NCBI RefSeq assembly: GCF_029952525.1
Contig: NZ_JASAOF010000036.1
Span: 1 to 36,626 of the forward strand
Source: Saccharopolyspora ipomoeae
GTDB taxonomy: Bacteria; Actinomycetota; Actinomycetes; Mycobacteriales; Pseudonocardiaceae
Direction: 5' to 3'
Length of the DNA stretch: 36,626 bases
Position 1 is the stretch's first letter. The number at the start of each line of letters is the position of its first letter. The translations under genes were made by a program, and so were the position numbers. The notes beneath the pieces are model-generated. The model did not search any database and had not been told where the DNA came from. It worked only from the letters and a program-made list of their open reading frames with translations. Shown here one piece after another: positions 23,787 through 32,824 of this stretch.

Positions 23787-24419
23787 TTGCCCAGACCCAG
23801 CACACCCCGGCTCTCCCCGGAACGCATCCGGAAGATCGGCCTGGAGATCATCGACGCCGAGGGCCTGGAAGCGCTGTCCATGCGCAGGCTCGCCGAACGC
23901 CTCGACGTGCGCGCGGCATCGCTGTACAACCACGTCGCCACCAAGGACGACCTGCTGCACGAGATCGCCGACGAGGTGATCAGCGAGGTCGACGTCTCCG
24001 GTTTCGACCAGGACTGGGTGACCGGCCTGCGCAGCTGGGCCCGCTCCTACCGCGCTGCCCTGGCCGACCACCCGAACCTGGTGCCGTTCATCGCCTACGG
24101 CCCGGCCCGCCGCGAGTCCGCCCTGCGCGTCGCCGACGCCGTCCACGGCGGCCTCACCCGGGCCGGCTGGCCGCAGCGCTACGCCACGATGATCGGCGCC
24201 TCGACGAAGTACCTGGTCGTCGGCTCGGCGATGGGCTCGTTCAGCCACGGCTTCCCCGCCGACGCAGCCGTCTACACCAACCGCTTCCCCCACCTCACCC
24301 GAGCTCACCTGCTGCACACGAAGGCCGCCGAGATCGACACCGCCAGCTTCGAACTGGCCCTCACAGCCCTCATCGACGGCCTCACAACCCAACTCGCCGA
24401 CCTGAGAACCCACCCCTGA
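23787..24419 (+). CDS. TetR/AcrR family transcriptional regulator
   Basis: The 210-residue protein has an N-terminal helix-turn-helix domain (RIRKIGLEIIDAEGLEALSM, then RRLAERLDVRAASLYNHVATKDDLL) and a ligand-binding C-terminal TetR domain. It probably represses the divergent acyl-CoA dehydrogenase gene and itself through the palindrome at 23709; the inducer is likely an acyl-CoA, by context only. I chose the TTG at 23787, with GAGGAG 7 nt upstream; a GTG at 23772 with a weaker AAGGG is the alternative. Confidence 0.92.
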   Translation: MPRPSTPRLSPERIRKIGLEIIDAEGLEALSMRRLAERLDVRAASLYNHVATKDDLLHEIADEVISEVDVSGFDQDWVTGLRSWARSYRAALADHPNLVPFIAYGPARRESALRVADAVHGGLTRAGWPQRYATMIGASTKYLVVGSAMGSFSHGFPADAAVYTNRFPHLTRAHLLHTKAAEIDTASFELALTALIDGLTTQLADLRTHP

Positions 24420-24566
24420 CCCCGTCGAAGACCCCGGTTTTCGCGCGACGAACGTTGCGGTTCTCGACGCGAGGGCCGGTTCGGTCCCGGGAAGCGGGAG
24501 GCGGGGTCAGCGCGTGAGGGGCGAGAGCTCCCGGTGCGCAAGGGTTGAGATCACTCGGTCTTCCTG

Positions 24567-24595
24567 TTGACTGGGGTGGGGGCGGTTCGTAGCGT
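24567..24595 (+). promoter_or_regulatory. Housekeeping promoter of the gcvT-glyA operon
   Basis: TTGACT (24567-24572) and TAGCGT (24590-24595) with an ideal 17-nt spacer, about 40 nt ahead of the glycine riboswitch. Confidence 0.8.
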
Positions 24596-24631
24596 CTGTG
24601 AGCAGCACAACCGAATACGCGCCGATGACGT

Positions 24632-24824
24632 CTCGCGGGAGAGACCTCGCCCTCGTCGGGCGAGGCGCCGAAGGAGCAATACTCCCCAGTAAACTCTCAG
24701 GCACCATTACCGCAGGACACCAGGCGAAACACGGAGAAAAGCAGGAGCATCGCGCTTCTCGCCCACGGTGCAAACCACCCCTGTCGGGTGGTGAAACTCT
24801 CAGGCCAATGACTCCGGGGAGACC
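24632..24824 (+). ncRNA. Tandem glycine riboswitch
   Basis: Two glycine aptamers in series. The first shows GCGGGAGAGACC, GCGCCGAAGGAGCAA and AAACTCTCAGGCACC; the second shows the GGAGA start, CACGGTGCAAAC and GAAACTCTCAGGCC followed by GACTCCGGGGAGACC. These are the standard conserved blocks of the gcvT element. It lies between a good promoter and gcvT, so high glycine should turn on the downstream genes. No clear intrinsic terminator follows, so control may be at translation. Confidence 0.93.
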
Positions 24825-24943
24825 CCGCCCGACCAGCGCAGACCGCGCCGGTCGGGGGTCGAGGCGCCCCGGATAAGGTTGGGCGCGTGAGCTGACCGGC
24901 CCTCGACTGCCGACCGGCACGCCCACCCAGGAGGAGTTTCACC

Positions 24944-26059
<1,116 letters not shown>

Positions 26060-26089
26060 CTGAAAGAAAGAAACAGGAGGCACACACTG

Positions 26090-27370
26090 ATGTCGAACCC
26101 GGATCTGTTCAACGATGCCCTGGCAACGGTTGACCCGGAGGTCGCAGCGGCGGTCGGCGCCGAGCTGGGTCGCCAGCAGAACACGCTGGAGATGATCGCC
26201 TCCGAGAACTTCGCCCCGCAGGCGGTGCTGCAGGCGCAGGGCTCGGTGCTCACCAACAAGTACGCCGAGGGCTACCCGGGCAAGCGCTACTACGGCGGCT
26301 GCGAGCACGTCGACGTCGTCGAGCAGCTGGCCATCGACCGGATCAAGGACCTCTTCGGCGCCACCTACGCCAACGTGCAGCCGCACTCGGGCGCGCAGGC
26401 CAACGCGGCGGCGATGTTCGCGCTGCTCAAGCCGGGCGACACCATCATGGGCCTGGACCTGGCCCACGGTGGCCACCTGACCCACGGCATGCGGATCAAC
26501 TTCTCCGGCAAGCTCTACAACGTCGTGCCGTACCACGTCTCCGACGACGACCACCGGGTCGACATGGACGAGGTCGCGCGCCTGGCCCGGGAGAACAAGC
26601 CGCAGCTGATCGTCGCGGGCTGGTCGGCCTACCCGCGTCAGCTGGACTTCAAGCGGTTCCGGGAGATCGCCGACGAGGTCGGCGCCTACCTGATGGTCGA
26701 CATGGCGCACTTCGCTGGCCTGGTGGCCGCGGGCCTGCACCCGAGCCCGATCCCGCACGCCCACGTCGTGACCACCACGACGCACAAGACCCTGGGCGGC
26801 CCGCGCGGCGGTGTGATCCTGTCCTCGGACGAGGAGTTCACCAAGAAGTTCAACTCCGCGGTCTTCCCCGGTCAGCAGGGCGGCCCGCTGGAGCACGTGA
26901 TCGCCGGCAAGGCGGTGGCCTTCAAGATCGCCGCGGGCGAGGAGTTCAAGGACCGCCAGCGCCGCACCGTCGAGGGCGCCCGGATCCTGGCCGAGCGCCT
27001 GCTGGCCTCCGACGCGGCCGAGGCCGGTGTCTCGCTGGTCTCCGGCGGCACCGACGTGCACCTGGTGCTGGTGGACCTGCGCAACTCCGAGCTGGACGGC
27101 AAGCAGGCCGAGGACCGGCTGCACGAGATCGGCATCACCGTCAACCGCAACGCGGTGCCGAACGACCCGCGCCCGCCGATGGTCACCTCGGGTCTGCGGA
27201 TCGGCACCCCGGCGCTGGCCACGCGCGGTTTCGGCAAGGAGGAGTTCACCGAGGTCGCCGAGGTCATCGCCCAGGCCCTCAAGCCGAACTTCGACGAGTC
27301 GATCAGCGCCGAGCTCCGCACCCGGGTCGAGGCGCTGGCGGCCAAGCACCCGCTCTACCCGAACCTCTGA
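26090..27370 (+). CDS. glyA: Serine hydroxymethyltransferase
   Basis: Pyridoxal-phosphate enzyme interconverting serine and glycine with tetrahydrofolate as carbon carrier. The 426-residue protein contains NTLEMIASENFAPQAVL, TNKYAEGYPGKRYYGG, VQPHSGAQANAAAM, LMVDMAHFAGLVAAG and VVTTTTHKTLGGPRGG, whose Lys233 binds the cofactor. AGGAGG lies 9 nt before the ATG. Placement behind gcvT and a glycine riboswitch links it to disposal of excess glycine as serine and one-carbon units. A strong terminator follows. Confidence 0.97.
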   Translation: MSNPDLFNDALATVDPEVAAAVGAELGRQQNTLEMIASENFAPQAVLQAQGSVLTNKYAEGYPGKRYYGGCEHVDVVEQLAIDRIKDLFGATYANVQPHSGAQANAAAMFALLKPGDTIMGLDLAHGGHLTHGMRINFSGKLYNVVPYHVSDDDHRVDMDEVARLARENKPQLIVAGWSAYPRQLDFKRFREIADEVGAYLMVDMAHFAGLVAAGLHPSPIPHAHVVTTTTHKTLGGPRGGVILSSDEEFTKKFNSAVFPGQQGGPLEHVIAGKAVAFKIAAGEEFKDRQRRTVEGARILAERLLASDAAEAGVSLVSGGTDVHLVLVDLRNSELDGKQAEDRLHEIGITVNRNAVPNDPRPPMVTSGLRIGTPALATRGFGKEEFTEVAEVIAQALKPNFDESISAELRTRVEALAAKHPLYPNL

Positions 27371-27379
27371 TCGCCTGAC

Positions 27380-27420
27380 ACGACGAACGCCGCATCCCGA
27401 TGGGGTGCGGCGTTCGTCGT
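27380..27420. terminator. Terminator after glyA
   Basis: A long hairpin, ACGACGAACGCCGCA and its complement with an inner CCC-GAT-GGG extension, located 10 nt after the glyA stop and 12 nt before the stop of the convergent gene. It can serve both. Confidence 0.85.
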
Positions 27421-27431
27421 TCGCGGGTGCT

Positions 27432-27860
27432 TCAGGCGCCTTCGGCGGCGTCGGCGAGGTCCTGGAGGGCGCGGGCCAGCTGCACCGCCTCGGTGCGGCC
27501 GAGCTCGCTGGGCTCGTAGCCCGCGTCGCAGGTGGTGCGGCCGAGCCAGGTGATCAGGTAGGTCTCGGCGCCGTCGGCCTCGATCGCGAGGTTGAGCTGC
27601 TGGTCGGAGCGCGGGATGGCGAAGGAGACCTGCCCGGCCTCGGCGTCGAGCAGGTCGAGCACCGCTCTGGCCAGGTCGCGGGCCTCGTCCGGGGACAGCT
27701 CGCAGGGCTCGCAGCCGCTGTCGCGGGGGCTGTCGACGAACGCGATCAGATAGGTCTCCCCGGCGGAGGTCTCGACCGCCACGTGCAGCCGCTCGCCCGT
27801 GCGGGGAGCGGCGATGGCCGCCGCGCGGGCCGGTGCGCTCGAGGTGCCGGTGTGGCTCAT
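27432..27860 (-). CDS. Hypothetical protein with internal duplication
   Basis: The 142-residue protein has two tandem copies of a roughly 50-residue unit. The first contains LHVAVETSAGETYLIAFVD and SPDEARDLARAVLDLLDA; the second contains LNLAIEADGAETYLITWLG and GRTEAVQLARALQDLADA. Each looks like a beta-hairpin followed by a helix, with a CEPCEL or YEPSEL link. I recognise no named family. I chose the ATG at 27860, which has AGAGGTG 5 nt upstream. It lies downstream of an XRE-type regulator on the same strand, separated by 142 nt, and might be part of its circuit. Confidence 0.75.
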   Translation of the reverse strand: MSHTGTSSAPARAAAIAAPRTGERLHVAVETSAGETYLIAFVDSPRDSGCEPCELSPDEARDLARAVLDLLDAEAGQVSFAIPRSDQQLNLAIEADGAETYLITWLGRTTCDAGYEPSELGRTEAVQLARALQDLADAAEGA

Positions 27861-28002
27861 GCTGTCACCTCTCATCCCTTCCAGGGCAGCAGTCCACTCC
27901 GATTCGAGCTGGTTGTCACCCCGTCAACACGCATTCGACCCGAACCGTTTCCGAATTTCAACAAGTCGACTTCCCGGCTCCGCAGGCCTTGCCGTCCGCC
28001 TG

Positions 28003-28380
28003 CTACACACCGGCTTCGGCGGGGGTGGCGCGTTCGAGGCGTTCGACCCGGGCGCTGACCTCGCGGAGCAGGACCTGGGTGGGTACCGAGTCGAGCTCGG
28101 GGATGATGCGGACCTCGGCGCGGGCTTCCTCCGCGCTCAGCCGACCGGCTTTGACCAGGACTTCCAGCAGCGGGACGCCGAGGGCGCGGGCCATGATGCG
28201 GGCGTTGCCGATGTCCGGCCGGTAGCCCTTGCGCCAGCGGAAGACCACGCTCGGTTTCAGCCCGCTGTGCTCGCAGAAGTCGTGGACCGTCCATCCGCGC
28301 TCGGCCAGGTGCCGTTCGAGGTACTCGACGAAGTCGCTGTCCCCGGCCGCGGTCACGTCGCTCGCGCCAGCGTGTGCCAT
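28003..28380 (-). CDS. XRE-like helix-turn-helix DNA-binding protein
   Basis: The 125-residue protein has a helix-turn-helix domain at about residues 18-75 (EYLERHLAERGWTVHDFCEH, then GLKPSVVFRWRKGYRPDIGN and ARIMARALGVPLLEVLV) and a C-terminal coiled helix (LLREVSARVERLERA) that could dimerise. It is likely a local regulator. The ATG at 28380 appears to be leaderless: TAGACT lies 7 nt upstream. A perfect palindrome at 28403-28418 sits at the -35 position, suggesting autorepression. Confidence 0.8.
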   Translation of the reverse strand: MAHAGASDVTAAGDSDFVEYLERHLAERGWTVHDFCEHSGLKPSVVFRWRKGYRPDIGNARIMARALGVPLLEVLVKAGRLSAEEARAEVRIIPELDSVPTQVLLREVSARVERLERATPAEAGV

Positions 28381-28402
28381 GCGTTCGAGTCTAGTCCCAC
28401 CC

Positions 28403-28418
28403 GTGCGACTGGTCGCAC
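28403..28418. promoter_or_regulatory. Palindromic operator at the XRE gene promoter
   Basis: GTGCGAC-TG-GTCGCAC, perfect 7+2+7 inverted repeat, 10 nt upstream of the TAGACT -10 box (28388-28393) of the XRE gene and between it and a divergent micro-ORF. Confidence 0.65.
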
Positions 28419-28509
28419 TCCGCTGAACAGGTGGCCGGGCACGCCTGCCATCGGAGGCAGGCCGTTCACCATTGGTTTCGGTTCGAAACATGCATTAGAG
28501 TCCAGACAC

Positions 28510-28596
28510 ATGAACGAGACTCGCTGCGACGCAACTCCGCCGAAGCACCAGCCACTCGGCCGCGGCGTCCGCATCTCCGCGCACCCCGCCCACTAG
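28510..28596 (+). CDS. Candidate leaderless micro-ORF, 28 aa
   Basis: ATG 28510 follows TAGAGT (28496-28501) by 8 nt, with TTGGTT 18 nt further upstream, a promoter arrangement that would give a leaderless or nearly leaderless mRNA. The peptide begins MNETRCDATPPKH and ends ISAHPAH. No family is recognised. It is divergent from the XRE gene and ends 9 nt before repeat copy 3. It could equally be a short non-coding transcript. Confidence 0.3.
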   Translation: MNETRCDATPPKHQPLGRGVRISAHPAH

Positions 28597-28605
28597 CTGT
28601 TGAGG

Positions 28606-28773
28606 AATGCGGCGGAGCCGCATTCTCGTTCACCACCCTCGCAACCGGCACCGCCGCGGGTTCTGATCGGCTTCGTGGCGAGTACGCCGGGACGCCTCGT
28701 ATCGGCATACTCAATGAGCGGCGCACGGAGTCCACGGAGCCGATCAGGTTCCGCTACCCGCACCGCTGAGCAA
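28606..28773. repeat. Structured dispersed repeat, copy 3
   Basis: Small hairpin AATGCGGC-GGA-GCCGCATT (28606-28624), TTCTC spacer, long stem 28656-28678 with 28732-28754. Relative to copy 2 the inner stem has G-C changed to T-A and C-G changed to G-C, both compensated on the other arm. It ends 16-18 nt from the TAG stop of the DedA gene. Confidence 0.88.
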
Positions 28774-28791
28774 GTGGTCCTCGAACACCTC

Positions 28792-29451
28792 CTAGGCGGC
28801 GGTGTCGATCGCCTCCGGCTGCGGCTCGGTCACGACCTGACCGCGCGGGCGTCGGCGCCTGTAGGCCCACGCACCCGCTCCCAGGAGCACGATCGCGATC
28901 GCCAGCACCCAGCTGGCTCGGCCGAGCATCGACTCGACGTACTTCGCCGAGGCTCCCGCCGCCCAGCCGATGCCCACGTGCGTCGCCGACCAGGCCGCCG
29001 CGCCGACCAGCGACGAGACCACGAAGCGCGGGAAGGACATGCCGCTGGCGCCCGCCGCGGCCGGCATCAGCGTCCGGACCACCGGCAGGAACCTGCCCAG
29101 CAGCACCGCGCCGATCCCCCAGCGCCGCAGCAGCGAACCCGCGCGGTCCCAGTGGTGCCGGCCGAGCTTGCGGACCACCTTCGTCTCGCGCATCTTCAGC
29201 CGGTACCGGCGGCCCAACCAGAAGCCGATGTTGTCGCCCACCGCCGCGCACACCGCCACCGTCACCGCCAGCACCAGGAAGAACCGGAGATCGGTCACGG
29301 CGGCCGAGGCCACCAGCAGCCCGGCCTCCCCCGGCACCAGGAACCCCAGCCCGATCGTGCACTCGCCGAGCACCAGGGCGCCGGTGGCCAGCACCAGCAG
29401 CGGCCGGGGCAACCCGGCGATCAGGGCCAGCATGTCGCTGATGAACGTCAC
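28792..29451 (-). CDS. DedA family membrane protein
   Basis: Integral membrane protein of the DedA/VTT family, whose members move phospholipids or undecaprenyl phosphate across the membrane. The 219-residue protein has about five hydrophobic segments, the GLGFLVPGEAGLLVASAA re-entrant motif near residue 33 and the conserved GRFLPVVRTLMPAAAG in the second re-entrant loop, followed by a basic cytoplasmic tail. The GTG at 29451 has GAGGAG about 10 nt upstream. The stop is followed by repeat copy 3. Confidence 0.92.
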   Translation of the reverse strand: MTFISDMLALIAGLPRPLLVLATGALVLGECTIGLGFLVPGEAGLLVASAAVTDLRFFLVLAVTVAVCAAVGDNIGFWLGRRYRLKMRETKVVRKLGRHHWDRAGSLLRRWGIGAVLLGRFLPVVRTLMPAAAGASGMSFPRFVVSSLVGAAAWSATHVGIGWAAGASAKYVESMLGRASWVLAIAIVLLGAGAWAYRRRRPRGQVVTEPQPEAIDTAA

Positions 29452-29558
29452 GGCAACGGGCTCCTCGGATTCCGGCGCGGGCGCGGACTGCGGTCACGCT
29501 ACCGGGGGACCGTTGAGGCGTTCTCAGGGATGGCACCCATGCGCCACCCATTCGTCCC

Positions 29559-31130
29559 TCAGCAGGACTTCGTCCAGGAGCACTCCAGGGCGCTCTCGTC
29601 GCGGGCGGTGCCCGGGTCGTCGGAGCCGGTGCGCGGCCGCGGGATTCGCGCGTGCCCGCGCGGGTGGTCGTCGGCGCCGGTGTGCTGGGCGAGGCGGATC
29701 GCGATCGCGTCCTCCAGGTCCTGCGGGGCGTCGGAGAGGAAGTCGTTGAGCACCACCGAGAACACCAGCCTCCGGCCGTCGGCGGCGGTGACGTAGCCCG
29801 ACAGCGAGGTGACGCCGGTCAGCGAACCGGTCTTGGCGTGCACGTTGTTGGCCGCCGGGGTGTCGACCATCCGGTCGCGCAGCGTGCCGCCGACCATCCG
29901 CTCCGGAACCCCCGCGATCGGCAGCGCGTCGTGGAACGCCTGCGCCCACGGGCGCTGCGCGGCGTTGTCGAGCAGCAGCGCCAGCTGGTCCGGGGTGACC
30001 CCGTCCATCCGGGACAACCCGGAGCCGTCCACCAGCCGCAGCGCCGCCGGGTCGACGCCGAGACCGCGCAGCGCGTCGGCGACCACGCCGGTCCCGGCCT
30101 CCCAGGTGCCCTCCCCCGCGCGCTCGCGGCCCATCGCCTTGACCAGGACCTCGGCGTGAACGTTGTTGCTGAGCTTGAGGAACGGCACGAGCAGCTCGCG
30201 CAGCGGCATCGAGTCGCGCGCGGCGAGCTCGCGGGCGCCCTCCGGCGCGGGAGCCTTCCCGGTGCCGTTGACGGTGATCCCGCGGGCGGCCAGGGCGCGG
30301 GCGAAGAGGTCGGTGGCGTAGGCGGTCGCGTCGGGGACGGCGATCCACTCCCGCACCGGCTCCGCCCCGGCCGGGACGGTGCCGGTGACCAGCACGCGAC
30401 CGCTGTGGTGATCGCGGGTGATGCCGATCGACGGCTCGCCCTCGGCGACGGTGGTGGCCCGGTTGTCGACGTCGAGCACGCCTGTTCCCGGGTCCAGTGC
30501 GACGTCCGGCGCCTGGCCGGGTGCGGTGGGCGTGACGCGCACGATCGCGCTGCCCGCGTCGAAGTCGGTGTCCGGCGCCGCGCTCAGCGCCGAGACGGGA
30601 GCCGAGTAGGAGTACGGCTCGTCGTCCCAGGCCCAGCCGGTGCCCAGCGGCACGTCGTCGAACGAGGTGTCGTCGGCCAGCAACCGGCCGCGCACCTCGC
30701 GCACGCCCTGCTCGGCGAGCCGGGCGGCGAGCGCGTCGTAGTCGGCGGGCAGCATCGTCGGATCGCCGGTGCCGCGCAGGTGGAGGTCGCCGTTCAGGGT
30801 CGAGCCCTGCTGCGCGGCGTCGCTGAGCACCTGGGTGCGGAAGCGGTGATCCGGCCCGAGGGTCTCCAGCGCGGCGGCCGCGGTGAACAGCTTCGCGTTC
30901 GAGGCCGGGGTCGCCCGGTCGGTCGCCTGCCTGCTGTAGAGGACCTCGTCGGTGGCGGGGTCCCGGACCACGACCCCGGCCTGGGCCCCGCCGAGGCGCG
31001 GATCGGCCAGGATGTCGTCGAGATCGACCTTGAGCGCGTCCACCCCGGTCGGCGCGGCCCCCGTCGACGGCACCACCGCCAGCGGCAGCGCCACCGCCAA
31101 CCCGACCACGAACGCCCACCGTCTCCGCAT
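29559..31130 (-). CDS. dacB: D-alanyl-D-alanine carboxypeptidase/endopeptidase, S13 family (PBP4 type)
   Basis: Exported penicillin-binding protein that trims or cleaves peptidoglycan cross-links. The 523-residue protein has an N-terminal signal peptide (RRRWAFVVGLAVALPLAVV), the SxxK nucleophile motif SNAK (Ser77, Lys80), the SxN-type motif LSNNVHAE and the KTG motif HAKTGSLTG, all intact, with the large insertion between SxxK and SxN typical of this class. The last 35 residues are polar, Pro/Arg-rich and end in Cys, beyond the usual domain end. GAGAGGAG precedes the ATG, and a near-consensus promoter lies upstream. Confidence 0.95.
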   Translation of the reverse strand: MRRRWAFVVGLAVALPLAVVPSTGAAPTGVDALKVDLDDILADPRLGGAQAGVVVRDPATDEVLYSRQATDRATPASNAKLFTAAAALETLGPDHRFRTQVLSDAAQQGSTLNGDLHLRGTGDPTMLPADYDALAARLAEQGVREVRGRLLADDTSFDDVPLGTGWAWDDEPYSYSAPVSALSAAPDTDFDAGSAIVRVTPTAPGQAPDVALDPGTGVLDVDNRATTVAEGEPSIGITRDHHSGRVLVTGTVPAGAEPVREWIAVPDATAYATDLFARALAARGITVNGTGKAPAPEGARELAARDSMPLRELLVPFLKLSNNVHAEVLVKAMGRERAGEGTWEAGTGVVADALRGLGVDPAALRLVDGSGLSRMDGVTPDQLALLLDNAAQRPWAQAFHDALPIAGVPERMVGGTLRDRMVDTPAANNVHAKTGSLTGVTSLSGYVTAADGRRLVFSVVLNDFLSDAPQDLEDAIAIRLAQHTGADDHPRGHARIPRPRTGSDDPGTARDESALECSWTKSC

Positions 31131-31154
31131 GCCGGCTCCTCTCCGAGATCACGG

Positions 31155-31183
31155 AGACTAGGCAGCACGCTGTGGAAGGTCAA
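31155..31183 (-). promoter_or_regulatory. Promoter of dacB
   Basis: On the minus strand TTGACC and TAGTCT are separated by exactly 17 nt, about 25 nt upstream of the dacB start. Confidence 0.75.
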
Positions 31184-31261
31184 CGAACCCAACCCGAAGG
31201 TCGCAAATCAGAAACCCAACACCCCCAATCCCGCCGAACCCCACCTCACCCACCCAAAACC

Positions 31262-31400
31262 CGGATTACCGCCGTAATCAGGAACCCGAATACCGGAGTA
31301 ATCCGGAACCGGAATACCGCCGTAATCGGAGACCCGAATACCGGAGTAATCGGGGACCGGAATACGGCGGTAATCGGGAACCCGGATACGGGAGTGGTCG
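31262..31400. repeat. 24-bp tandem repeat array, six units
   Basis: The core TAATC (TGGTC in the last unit) recurs at 31275, 31299, 31323, 31347, 31371 and 31395, exactly every 24 bp. Units alternate between two versions, ACCGCCGTAATC and ACCGGAGTAATC, each followed by a GGAACC-like block, so the true period may be 48 bp. It lies between the divergent-facing dacB promoter and the lysE stop codon, outside any supported gene. Confidence 0.9.
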
Positions 31401-31426
31401 GGGTGGGAGTGGTCGGGTGGGGTGGG

Positions 31427-32035
31427 TCAGCCGAGGGCGATGGAGGTGGCCATCGCGAGCAGGGCTCCGCCGCAGGTGCGCTCGAAGACCTTGCGGCGTT
31501 TGGGGGCGGCGAGCAGCGCGGCGAGCTTGCCGACCGAGGGGACCACGATCAGCCACCACACCGCGAAGGCCGACACGGCGACGGCGCTGAGCAGCGCGGC
31601 CTGCGGCATCGGGGCGGCATCGGGGTCCATCGCCTGCGGCAGCAGCGTCAGGAACGTGAGCATCACCTTCGGGTTGAGCACGTCGGTGAGCAGTCCGCGC
31701 AGGAACACCGACCGGCCCGAGCGCGGCTGCTCCACGACCGCCTCGGCCGTGCTCGCCCCGGAGCCGCGCAGCATCTGCAGCGCCATCCACGCCAGGTAGG
31801 CCACGCCCAGGCCCTTGACCACGAACAGCGCGGCGGGGACCGTCGCGACCAGGGCCGACAGGCCGAGCGTGGCGGCGGTGGCGTGCAGCAGCAGGCCGCA
31901 GGTCACGCCGGCCGCGGCGAGCCAGCCGTAGCGGCGGCCGCTGGCGGCGTTGCGGGTGACCACGACGAAGTCGGGGCCGGGGATCAGCACGATCACCAGC
32001 AGCGCCAGCAGGAACGACCCCCAGGCGATGTGCAC
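31427..32035 (-). CDS. LysE family amino-acid exporter
   Basis: Membrane permease of the LysE/RhtB family, which export amino acids or related small molecules. The 202-residue protein has about six hydrophobic helices and the family signature IPGPDFVVVTRNAASGRRYG near residues 18-37, followed by AAGVTCGLLLHATAA and GLLTDVLNPKVMLTFL. AAGGAG lies 7 nt before the GTG at 32035. It is divergent from an Lrp/AsnC regulator, the classic exporter-regulator pairing, so amino-acid-dependent induction is likely. Confidence 0.93.
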   Translation of the reverse strand: MHIAWGSFLLALLVIVLIPGPDFVVVTRNAASGRRYGWLAAAGVTCGLLLHATAATLGLSALVATVPAALFVVKGLGVAYLAWMALQMLRGSGASTAEAVVEQPRSGRSVFLRGLLTDVLNPKVMLTFLTLLPQAMDPDAAPMPQAALLSAVAVSAFAVWWLIVVPSVGKLAALLAAPKRRKVFERTCGGALLAMATSIALG

Positions 32036-32130
32036 GGCGAGCTCCTTCGGTAGAACGTCGGGGAGGTGGATGCGCGCATCCTCCGCCGATGGTTCGCCGG
32101 TTTTCGATCTCGGACGTAAGATGTTCGGTC

Positions 32131-32634
32131 ATGAGCGAATCCGTCGAACTGGATTCGGTCGACTGGCGCATTCTGGAGGAGTTGCAGAACGACGCGACCC
32201 TGCCGAACCGCACCCTCGCCGACCGAGTCGGGCTTGCACCGTCGAGCTGCCTGCAGCGCGTCCGCAGGCTGCGGGAACAGGGAGTCATCACCGGGTCGCA
32301 CATCGACGTCGACCCGGCCGCCACGGGGCTGGCGCTGGAGGCGGTGGTGGCGGTCAACGTCCGGCCGCACACGCGCCCGATCGTCGATCAGTTCCGCGAG
32401 TTCGTCATGGCCCAGCCGGAGACCCGGTCGCTGCTGCACGTCAGCGGCCAGGCCGACTTCCTGCTGCACGTGGCGGTCGCCGACACCGCGCACCTGCAGG
32501 AGTTCCTCGTCGACCGGCTCGCGGCCCGCACCGAGGTCCGGAACTTCACCAGCTCCATCGTCCTCGAACAGCTCCACACCAGGGCCCTCACGCCCCCGAA
32601 GCACCTCCGCCCCAAGCGCCGCAGGCGCACCTGA
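32131..32634 (+). CDS. Lrp/AsnC family transcriptional regulator
   Basis: Amino-acid-responsive regulator. The 167-residue protein has the N-terminal helix-turn-helix (LDSVDWRILEELQNDATLPN, RTLADRVGLAPSSCLQRVRR) and a C-terminal RAM effector-binding domain (VVAVNVRPH and FLLHVAVADTAHLQEFLVD). ATG 32131 has no ribosome binding site, but TAAGAT lies 8 nt upstream, so the mRNA is probably leaderless. It likely controls the divergent lysE gene. Its stop is followed by two TCATGA palindromes. Confidence 0.94.
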   Translation: MSESVELDSVDWRILEELQNDATLPNRTLADRVGLAPSSCLQRVRRLREQGVITGSHIDVDPAATGLALEAVVAVNVRPHTRPIVDQFREFVMAQPETRSLLHVSGQADFLLHVAVADTAHLQEFLVDRLAARTEVRNFTSSIVLEQLHTRALTPPKHLRPKRRRRT

Positions 32635-32644
32635 CGAGGGGGAA

Positions 32645-32658
32645 GTTTTCATGAAAAC
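32645..32658. repeat. TCATGA palindrome, copy at Lrp 3' side
   Basis: GTTTTCATGAAAAC perfect palindrome inside GGGGAAG...CTGCGCCCC, 10 nt after the Lrp/AsnC stop codon. Confidence 0.75.
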
Positions 32659-32719
32659 TGCGCCCCACCACGAAACCGATAATCCCTCGGAAGAACACCC
32701 TTCCCACGCCTGAGGAAGT

Positions 32720-32786
32720 CCGGTTTTCGATGTGGTGGTGGGGGAAGTTTTCATGAAAACTTCCCCACCACCACGTCGAAAACGGG
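32720..32786. terminator. Long hairpin built on the TCATGA palindrome
   Basis: The core GTTTTCATGAAAAC (32747-32760) is extended outward by GGTGGTGGGG/CCCCACCACC and CGGTTTTCGA/TCGAAAACGG, giving about 33 paired bases per arm with two mismatches and one extra G. It lies between the convergent Lrp/AsnC and thioesterase genes and should stop transcription in both directions. Confidence 0.8.
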
Positions 32787-32824
32787 AGGGGGCACCCGAC
32801 GCGAGGAGGGTGCGCGGAGGAGGG

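Noticed and set aside
24507..24926. Open frame opposite the glycine riboswitch
   Set aside because: It lies wholly over the promoter and aptamers and has no recognisable protein features.
31262..31400. Short regular repeats as a CRISPR array
   Set aside because: The 24-bp units are contiguous with no unique spacers and no cas genes are nearby.
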